Assembly (NCBI GenBank): GCA_963696645.1
Contig: CAVOKY010000007.1
Span: 186,001-250,000, forward strand
DNA length: 64,000 nucleotides
Direction of reading: 5' to 3'
Source: JAMXLO01 sp963696645
Lineage (GTDB): Bacteria > Pseudomonadota > Alphaproteobacteria > Acetobacterales > Acetobacteraceae
A program made the translations under genes and the position numbers. Numbering within the stretch: the first letter of the stretch is position 1; each line of letters starts with the position of its first letter. Shown here one piece after another: positions 55,546-61,459 of the stretch. The notes under the pieces are model-generated. The model had not been told where the DNA came from, searched no databases, and saw only the letters and a list, made by a program, of their open reading frames with translations.

Positions 55546-56031
55546 ATGAACAACACAACGCTGCAGCGCAGCCTCATCGTTTACCTCAGGTTGGCGATGG
55601 GCTGGACATTCCTCTACGCCGGCGTGACACAGGTAATGGACCCGCATTGGACGGTCGCCACTTTCCTGGCGCACACCAAAACGTTCCACGACGTCTTCGC
55701 GGTGTTCGCCGCCCCAGGCATCGCGCCATTCACGACCTTCGCAGTGAAGTGGGGCCATCTGCTGATCGGCCTGTCACTGGTATTCGGCCTGCTGGTTCGG
55801 GTCAGCGGGGTATTCGGCGTTATGCTGATGCTCACCTATTACTGCGCGCACATGGACTTCCCCTACGTCGACAGCCCGGTGAACTTCATCATGGAGTACC
55901 ACCTGGTCTATGCCGGCGTGCTGATCTACCTGATGTCCGTTAATGCCGGCCGCGTGCTCGGACTGGACGGCCTCGTCGAGCGCCTGCGCCTGTTCGATCG
56001 TCACGACGCCGCAGACGCCCTGGCGCGGTAA
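55546..56031 (+). CDS. DoxX-family membrane protein
   Basis: 161-residue four-helix membrane protein from the chosen ATG (MNNTTLQRSLIVYLRLAMGW); an ATG at 55513 would add 11 residues. Hydrophobic segments are around LRLAMGWTFLYAGVTQV, FAVKWGHLLIGLSLVFGLLV, SGVFGVMLMLTYYCAHM and YHLVYAGVLIYLMSVNAGRV. DoxX proteins are linked to respiratory oxidoreductases and quinone-related stress, with no firm mechanism. An FNR-like box upstream suggests control by oxygen or nitrogen oxides. Confidence 0.8.
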   Translation: MNNTTLQRSLIVYLRLAMGWTFLYAGVTQVMDPHWTVATFLAHTKTFHDVFAVFAAPGIAPFTTFAVKWGHLLIGLSLVFGLLVRVSGVFGVMLMLTYYCAHMDFPYVDSPVNFIMEYHLVYAGVLIYLMSVNAGRVLGLDGLVERLRLFDRHDAADALAR

Positions 56032-56142
56032 GGACGCTGTCGCGCTCTCGGCGGAGTCTGTTTCAGCAGCTCCCGCGAACCGATCCGCCGGTGCCGTGGA
56101 CGGCCCATGGTCGTCGCAGCACCGGCGTTCGGCCCCTCCTGG

Positions 56143-56724
56143 TCAGGCCTGCTCCACCGCGGTGGCCGCGCCATCCAGCGCGGCAGCCACGGTACGGGTC
56201 TCTTCCTCGGTCAGCGGCCCGCGCGACAGGCGGAGGCGAAGCGCCAGCCGCAGGTTCCCGATAGCCCGCACGATCTGCGGCGCCGGTCCGTCGCCGCGTG
56301 CGGCCGCGGCCTCGGCCATGCGGGCGACGACGGCATCGGCGGTCCGCTGGTTCTCCCGCAGGAACGCCGCCCCAGCCTCGGTCAGGGCGTAAAGCTTCTT
56401 GCCCGCCTGTTCGCTAAGCGTGGCGTAGCCGAGTTCCTCCAGCATGGTGAGGGTCGGATAAATCACGCCGGGGCTGGGGCTGTAGGCGCCCCCGGCAAGG
56501 TCCTCGATCGCCTTGATGATCTCGTAGCCATGGCGCGGCTTCTCGGCGATCAGATGCAGCAGCACGAAACGCAGGTCGCCGTGGTCGAACAGCCGGCCGC
56601 CCCGTCCGCCGCCATGGCGTTCGTGCCGACCGCCGTGGCGGCGGGCCAAACCGAGCTCGTTCCAGTCATCGGTGGGGCGGGCCAGGTGCCGTTGGCCGTG
56701 ACGGTGTGAGCGTTTGAAGTGCAT
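56143..56724 (-). CDS. PadR-family regulator with His-rich N-terminus (YqjI-like)
   Basis: 193-residue repressor. The first 50 residues are His- and Gly-rich (SHRHGQRHLARP; RRHGGRHERHGGGRGG). A PadR winged helix follows: FDHGDLRFVLLHLIAEKPRH, GYEIIKAIEDLAGGAYSPSP, GVIYPTLTMLEELGYATL. The C-terminal helices form the dimer. E. coli YqjI has the same His-rich tail plus PadR layout and responds to nickel and iron, so metal sensing is a good inference. A strong palindrome lies 20-52 bases upstream of its start. mmsA is transcribed divergently. Confidence 0.85.
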   Translation of the reverse strand: MHFKRSHRHGQRHLARPTDDWNELGLARRHGGRHERHGGGRGGRLFDHGDLRFVLLHLIAEKPRHGYEIIKAIEDLAGGAYSPSPGVIYPTLTMLEELGYATLSEQAGKKLYALTEAGAAFLRENQRTADAVVARMAEAAAARGDGPAPQIVRAIGNLRLALRLRLSRGPLTEEETRTVAAALDGAATAVEQA

Positions 56725-56743
56725 TCGATGGTCTCCGTGTGAG

Positions 56744-56776
56744 TTTCGATATAACGAAATGTAAAATATATCGAAA
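56744..56776. promoter_or_regulatory. Candidate PadR operator
   Basis: Arms TTTCGATATA (56744-56753) and TATATCGAAA (56767-56776) are perfect inverted copies around 13 bases. An inner CGAAA (56755-56759) adds a second, shorter palindrome with the left arm. It is the only strongly AT-rich stretch of the region, between padR and mmsA. Confidence 0.7.
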
Positions 56777-56877
56777 TACGCTCGTGTTAAGTGGTTTCGT
56801 CGAGCGGCGGCCGGAACTGGCCGAACGGCGCGATTCGTCCTAAGTCGCTGCTCCAAAGCAGTGCGGAGGGACGGACC

Positions 56878-58374
56878 ATGCGCGAAATCGGTCACTTCAT
56901 CGGCGGAAAGCCGGTCGCCGGCACCAGCGGAAAGTTCGGCGACGTGTTCAATCCGGCTGCCGGCGAGGTCACCGGCCGTGTCGCCCTGGCCAGCGCTGCG
57001 GAAGTGGACAAGGCCGCCGCCGCTGCCGCCGCCGCGTGGCCGGCCTGGGCGGCCACGCCGCCGCTCCGCCGCGCACGGGTCATGTTCAAGCTCAAGGAAC
57101 TGCTGGAGCGTGACCGCAAGGAACTCTCCGCCATCATCACCGCGGAACACGGCAAGGTCCTGTCGGACGCCGATGGCGAGGTGCAGCGTGGACTGGAAGT
57201 AGTGGAGTTCGCCTGCGGCATACCGCATCTGCTGAAAGGTGAATTCACTGAAGCCGTCGGCACCGGCATCGACGCCTGGTCGGTCCGGCAGCCGCTAGGC
57301 GTGGTCGCCGGCATCACACCGTTCAATTTCCCGCTCATGGTGCCGCTGTGGATGATCCCGGTGGCCCTCGCCTGCGGCAACTGCTTCATCCTGAAGCCGT
57401 CGGAGAAGGACCCGTCGGTCAGCCTGAAGCTGGCGGCACTGCTGGCCGAAGCCGGCGTGCCGGACGGCGTGTTCCAGGTGGTGCAGGGCGCGCGCGAGGC
57501 GGTCGAGGCCATCCTGGCACATCCCGACATCGCCGCGATCAGCTTCGTCGGCTCAACCGCGATCGCCGAGACGATCTATCGGGGCGGCACATCGCACGGC
57601 AAGCGCGTGCAGGCGCTCGGTGGCGCGAAGAACCACCTGGTGGTGATGCCGGACGCCGACATCGACGATGCGGTGGATGCACTGATGGGCTCGGCCTATG
57701 GCGCAGCCGGCGAACGATGCATGGCGGTGTCCGTCGCGGTCGCCGTGGGTCCTGCCGGCGACCGGCTGATGCAGAAGCTGGAGCCGCGTGTACGAGCTCT
57801 GAAGATCGGTCCCGGCACGGATCCCGACGCCGAAATGGGCCCGCTGGTGACGCGCGAACACCGCGAGAAGGTTCAGGGTTATATCGACCTTGGCGTGAAG
57901 GAAGGAGCGAAACTTGTGGTGGACGGGCGCGGCCTGGCACTGCAGGGCTACGAGAACGGCTACTTCCTCGGTGGTTCGCTGTTCGACAACGTCGGGACAG
58001 ACATGCGTATCTACAAAGAGGAAATATTCGGCCCGGTGCTTGGCGTGGTGCGCACCCCTGACATGGCTGGCGCGGTGCAGATGGTGAACGCGCACGAATA
58101 CGGCAACGGCGTCGCGATCTTCACCTCGGACGGCGGTGCCGCACGCGACTTTGCTGCGGGCATCAATATCGGCATGGTCGGCGTGAACGTGCCGATCCCG
58201 GTGCCGATGGCCTTTCATTCGTTCGGTGGCTGGAAGCACTCGCTGTTCGGCGACCATCACATCTACGGACCGGAGGGCGTGCGCTTCTACACGCGCTACA
58301 AGGCGATTACCCAGCGTTGGCCGACCGGGGCACGGCGCGGAGCGGAGTATGTGATGCCGACATTGGGACGGTAG
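56878..58374 (+). CDS. mmsA: Methylmalonate-semialdehyde dehydrogenase (CoA-acylating)
   Basis: Oxidises methylmalonate semialdehyde to propionyl-CoA in valine and myo-inositol breakdown; a related CoA-acylating reaction acts on malonate semialdehyde. The 498-residue aldehyde dehydrogenase shows ITPFNFPLMVPLWMIPVALA, FILKPSEKDPS, SFVGSTAIAETIY, LGGAKNHLVVMPDAD and the catalytic Cys281 in GAAGERCMAV. GVNVPIPVPMAFHSFGGWKH near the end is a hallmark of the MmsA subgroup. The ATG at 56878 removes 29 unneeded residues. It diverges from the PadR gene and may share its operator. Confidence 0.92.
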   Translation: MREIGHFIGGKPVAGTSGKFGDVFNPAAGEVTGRVALASAAEVDKAAAAAAAAWPAWAATPPLRRARVMFKLKELLERDRKELSAIITAEHGKVLSDADGEVQRGLEVVEFACGIPHLLKGEFTEAVGTGIDAWSVRQPLGVVAGITPFNFPLMVPLWMIPVALACGNCFILKPSEKDPSVSLKLAALLAEAGVPDGVFQVVQGAREAVEAILAHPDIAAISFVGSTAIAETIYRGGTSHGKRVQALGGAKNHLVVMPDADIDDAVDALMGSAYGAAGERCMAVSVAVAVGPAGDRLMQKLEPRVRALKIGPGTDPDAEMGPLVTREHREKVQGYIDLGVKEGAKLVVDGRGLALQGYENGYFLGGSLFDNVGTDMRIYKEEIFGPVLGVVRTPDMAGAVQMVNAHEYGNGVAIFTSDGGAARDFAAGINIGMVGVNVPIPVPMAFHSFGGWKHSLFGDHHIYGPEGVRFYTRYKAITQRWPTGARRGAEYVMPTLGR

Positions 58375-58479
58375 TGCCGGCGCGGCAGGCAGTGCGGTAG
58401 CCTGTCATCGACCTGCCAATAACCTGCCGTCACCCTGTCGTCACCCTGTCAGCGCTGCCCGTTCATTTGCACCCAGGCA

Positions 58480-59056
58480 CTATTGGCGTCGTGGCCGCGA
58501 CGCCAGCGGCAGACTGTCGAACAGCGTCGGCGTCTCGCCCACCTGAGCACCCTCGATGCTGAGCAGACGAAGCTTGGTGGTGACCCCGCCAGCCGCTGAG
58601 AAGCCGCCGACGCTTGCCGCCGGCCGCCAGTACCCGGTGGCACGGCACAATAAGAGGGAACGGGTTTCGCCCCATCGCTTCTCCCACCTCGCGTGCCGCA
58701 CTCCTGTCGCCAAGCCGTGCTGCTACCGCGCCGTAGGACAACGTCGCACCAGCCGGAATGGTGCGTGCCACCGCATAAACATCCCGGTTGAACTGCGGAA
58801 CGCCCGCCAGGTCGAGTCCGATGCCCGACAGGTCGCGCTTCTCACCGCGCAGCAGGCCAGCGATGTCATCGATCGCTTGTTGGATGTGTCTCGGCGATGG
58901 TATTTCTCGCGCATCCGGATACCGCCGCAACAGCCGATCACGCGTTGCATTCTCGTGTCGCTCCGGCAGCTGGACGCCGACGATTCCCGCTGCGCTCCAC
59001 GCAATTCCGCACGGTCCGATTGCCGTATCGAATAGGGCGAAAGCATGTGCCGACAT
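58480..59056 (-). pseudogene. ogt: Methylated-DNA--protein-cysteine methyltransferase, one-base frame break
   Basis: Suicide repair enzyme that removes alkyl groups from O6-alkylguanine. It starts MSAHAFALFDTAIGPCGIAW and reads through QFNRDVYAVARTIPAGATLS, YGAVAARLGDRSAAREVGEA and NPFPLIVPCHRVLAAGGK, with the acceptor Cys in PCHRV. It then continues in the next frame VGGFSAAGGVTTKLRLLSIE, as in intact relatives. One extra C at about 58612 explains the break. Repaired length is about 191 residues. The catalytic part lies before the break. Confidence 0.87.
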
Positions 59057-59162
59057 GGTGTGATGAAGCCTAACACCAACCGCCGGAGCGCGCACATCGC
59101 GGATCTTGCCCTCGCACTCGATCGCAGCCGCGCCGCGTAACGCGCGCTGGCCGCCCTGGCGC

Positions 59163-59864
59163 CTAAAGCGCCTCGGGGTCGCTCATATCGTCTGGCACCG
59201 CCAGCGCCTTCAGGCGCGGAATATCGTGCAGGATGACGCGCGACCCGTGGGTCTCAACGCCATACGCCCGCAGAGCGGCGAACGCGCGTGACAGGTTTTC
59301 CTGTCGGCACCCGAGCCGGGCCGCAAGCAGCCCCTTGTCGAACGGCAGGCGGAAATCGGCCTGCGTCACGTCACCTTCCTTCGCTCGCGCCAGCAGATAG
59401 CAGCCGAGACGCTGTGCCGCGGTGCGCAGTTTCAGATCGCGCACCTGGCGCACCATGGTGCGGAACTCGCGCGACACCGACCGCAGCAACGTGTTGGCCA
59501 GCGCCGGATCGCGCTTCACCAGTTCCAGCAGCTCGACGGCATTGACTGCCAGCAGTCGCGATCGGCTGACCGCGCGCGCCGTCATCAGATAGGGCAGTTC
59601 GGACAGCACCGAGGCGAGCACGAAATGCCCGACCGGGTGAACCACCTCGACCACCGCCGTGGTGCCATCCGCCGAGGTGCTGGTCAGCGACACCTGGCCA
59701 TCCAGCAGGATGTGCAGGTGCTCCGGCATGGCGCCCTGCAACGACAGGACATCGTCCGTTTCGGCCGTCACCAGCTCGCTGATGGCTTCGATCCGACTGC
59801 GCAGCGGCGGATCCAGGCGCTCGAACAGCGGCACAGTTGCGATCAGATCGGCGGTTGCCTGCAT
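59163..59864 (-). CDS. Crp/Fnr-family transcriptional regulator
   Basis: 233-residue regulator. An N-terminal cyclic-nucleotide-like sensory domain (LFERLDPPLRSRIEAISELV; HLHILLDGQVSLTSTSADGT; FVLASVLSELPYLMTARAVS) leads through a dimer helix to a Crp-type winged helix (LPFDKGLLAARLGCRQENLS, RAFAALRAYGVETHGSRVIL). No N-terminal cysteine cluster is present, so it is not an Fe-S FNR; a DNR- or FixK-like sensor is possible. The recognition helix QENLSRAFAAL is close to FNR-type readers of TTGAT, which fits the boxes at 55439 and 40735 but is unproven. Confidence 0.85.
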   Translation of the reverse strand: MQATADLIATVPLFERLDPPLRSRIEAISELVTAETDDVLSLQGAMPEHLHILLDGQVSLTSTSADGTTAVVEVVHPVGHFVLASVLSELPYLMTARAVSRSRLLAVNAVELLELVKRDPALANTLLRSVSREFRTMVRQVRDLKLRTAAQRLGCYLLARAKEGDVTQADFRLPFDKGLLAARLGCRQENLSRAFAALRAYGVETHGSRVILHDIPRLKALAVPDDMSDPEAL

Positions 59865-60314
59865 TGACCCCTCCGGTGGCCGCCAGAGGTCTTTCCCCCG
59901 GCGCCCCTGTTACACGAAACAAATGCTGCGACAGTGCCTGCGCAACAGTGCTCTACCCGCTGCCAGATCCCCATACGATCGGCCAAGTTGCCATGTTCGA
60001 CAGCTCAACCTTCCGTCTGCAACAGCATCAGTGGCCCATGTTGCACTACCATTGTCGACGTGTGCAATTGTCTCCAGATGGGAATGGGTGGGCTACGGCT
60101 TACCCTCAGGCGCCGCCTACTGCGCGAGCCAGCGTTCTCCTCGCAACCTGTGCGATCCGTGCTGATGAAACCGCACGGCCGAAGGCGCCGGCACCTGTTC
60201 CTCTGCAATGCCCCAACTCCCGCTTCCGACAGCGGGCTTTGGCGATACGGGGACCGAGGTGGCCACGTACGTGCTCCGTTGCCTAAGTTCCCGCTTTCGC
60301 GGGAATGACCGAGC
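59865..60314. other. Gene-free gap between the Crp/Fnr gene and ptsN
   Basis: About 450 bp with no supportable gene. At 60288-60305 it holds a palindrome, TTCCCGCTTTCGCGGGAA, lying 10-27 bases beyond the ptsN stop. That hairpin resembles common REP-type repeats and may end the kdpDE-ptsN transcript, though no T-run follows. Confidence 0.5.
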
Positions 60315-60761
60315 TCAGGCGTTCGCCAGCAGAGTGTGCAGCGCGGTTGCATCGGGCGCCTGTCGCACGCGCTGCACAAAAGCGGCATCGCGCAGCGGCC
60401 GCGACAATGCGGCAAGTGTCGCCAGGTGCTCGCTACCGGCGCTTGCCGGTGTCAGCAGCAGTATCACCAGGTCGACAGGACGTTCGTCGATCGATGCGAA
60501 GTCGATCGGCCGGGCAAGCCGCACGAACAAGGCAAACGGCGCAGGCAGCGTCGTCAGTCGCGCGTGCGGCAGGGCAAAGCCCTTGCCCAATCCGGTCGAT
60601 CCCAGGTTCTCGCGTGCCAGCAGCGCATCCAGGATCGTGCGTTGGTCCAGTGCCACCGCGGCAGCGGCCCGACGTGCCAGTTCCTGCAGAAGCTGCGCCT
60701 TGTCGGCGGCACGCAGCCCAACGATGACCTGGTTTGGCCCTATTACATCACCGATCTTCAT
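60315..60761 (-). CDS. ptsN: Nitrogen-regulatory PTS EIIA protein
   Basis: 148-residue EIIA-Ntr. The phosphorylatable His is His66 in GFALPHARL, preceded by RENLGSTGLGKG, the family signature. It takes phosphate from the NPr/EINtr relay and regulates potassium and nitrogen-related processes by protein contacts. In E. coli unphosphorylated PtsN binds and stimulates KdpD. Here its ATG overlaps the stop of kdpE, placing it in the kdpDE operon, an arrangement that supports the same control. EINtr and NPr genes are not in the window. Confidence 0.9.
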   Translation of the reverse strand: MKIGDVIGPNQVIVGLRAADKAQLLQELARRAAAAVALDQRTILDALLARENLGSTGLGKGFALPHARLTTLPAPFALFVRLARPIDFASIDERPVDLVILLLTPASAGSEHLATLAALSRPLRDAAFVQRVRQAPDATALHTLLANA

Positions 60762-61459
60762 GCGTCGGGTGCCCTGAGTCGGTAGCCGACGCCGGTTTCG
60801 GTCAGGATGTACTCCGGCTTCTCCATATCGTTCTCGATCTTTTGGCGCAGCGCGCGGATATAGATCCGGAGATATTGCACATCCGTGTTCGGACCCCAAA
60901 CATCGCGCAGGATCATGTTGTGGGTCAGCACCTTGCCGGCGTGCATCACCAGCAACCGCAGCAGTTCGTACTCGCGTGGGGAAAACTTCACTTCCTTGCC
61001 ACGCACCGTCACGATGCGTCGCACCAGGTCAACGGCAAGATCGCCGGTACGGAATATCGGCTTCTCGCCCTGCTGTTGCAGACGATGTCGCTGTGCGGCC
61101 CGGGTACGCGCCAGCAACTCGTCGATGCCGAACGGTTTCGTTACGTAATCGTCCGCGCCGAGATCCAGCGCCGCCACCTTCGCCGCCTCATCGTCACGGC
61201 TGGACAACACGATGATCGGCACGGAAGAACCCATGTTCCGGATGCGCCTGATGACTTCCAGACCATCGATATCCGGCAGCCCCAGATCGAGAACGACGAG
61301 ATCCGCTCGACGCTGTCGCACTGCATCGAGCGCCGATTGTCCGCTCTCCACTTCGCTTACCAGATAGCCCTGGCCGCCGAGGCCCACGCGAAGGAAACGC
61401 AGAATAGCCGGTTCGTCGTCGACAACGAGAATCCGTAATGGCCCGGATCCGGCAGTCAT
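60758..61459 (-). CDS. kdpE: Response regulator KdpE
   Basis: OmpR-family response regulator of 233 residues that activates potassium-uptake genes when phosphorylated by KdpD. The receiver domain has acidic DDE (14-16), phospho-acceptor Asp58 (LVVLDLGLPD) and the conserved Lys in YVTKPFG (near 107). The C-terminal winged helix shows FSPREYELLRLLVMHAGKVL and VQYLRIYIRALRQKIENDME. The start at 61459 overlaps the kdpD stop (ATGA), and its own stop overlaps ptsN. The longer open frame upstream lies inside kdpD. Confidence 0.92.
   Translation of the reverse strand: MTAGSGPLRILVVDDEPAILRFLRVGLGGQGYLVSEVESGQSALDAVRQRRADLVVLDLGLPDIDGLEVIRRIRNMGSSVPIIVLSSRDDEAAKVAALDLGADDYVTKPFGIDELLARTRAAQRHRLQQQGEKPIFRTGDLAVDLVRRIVTVRGKEVKFSPREYELLRLLVMHAGKVLTHNMILRDVWGPNTDVQYLRIYIRALRQKIENDMEKPEYILTETGVGYRLRAPDA

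Noticed and set aside
60288..60305. Strong intrinsic terminator after ptsN
   Set aside because: The stem is good but there is no T-run on either strand; listed only as a REP-like palindrome.
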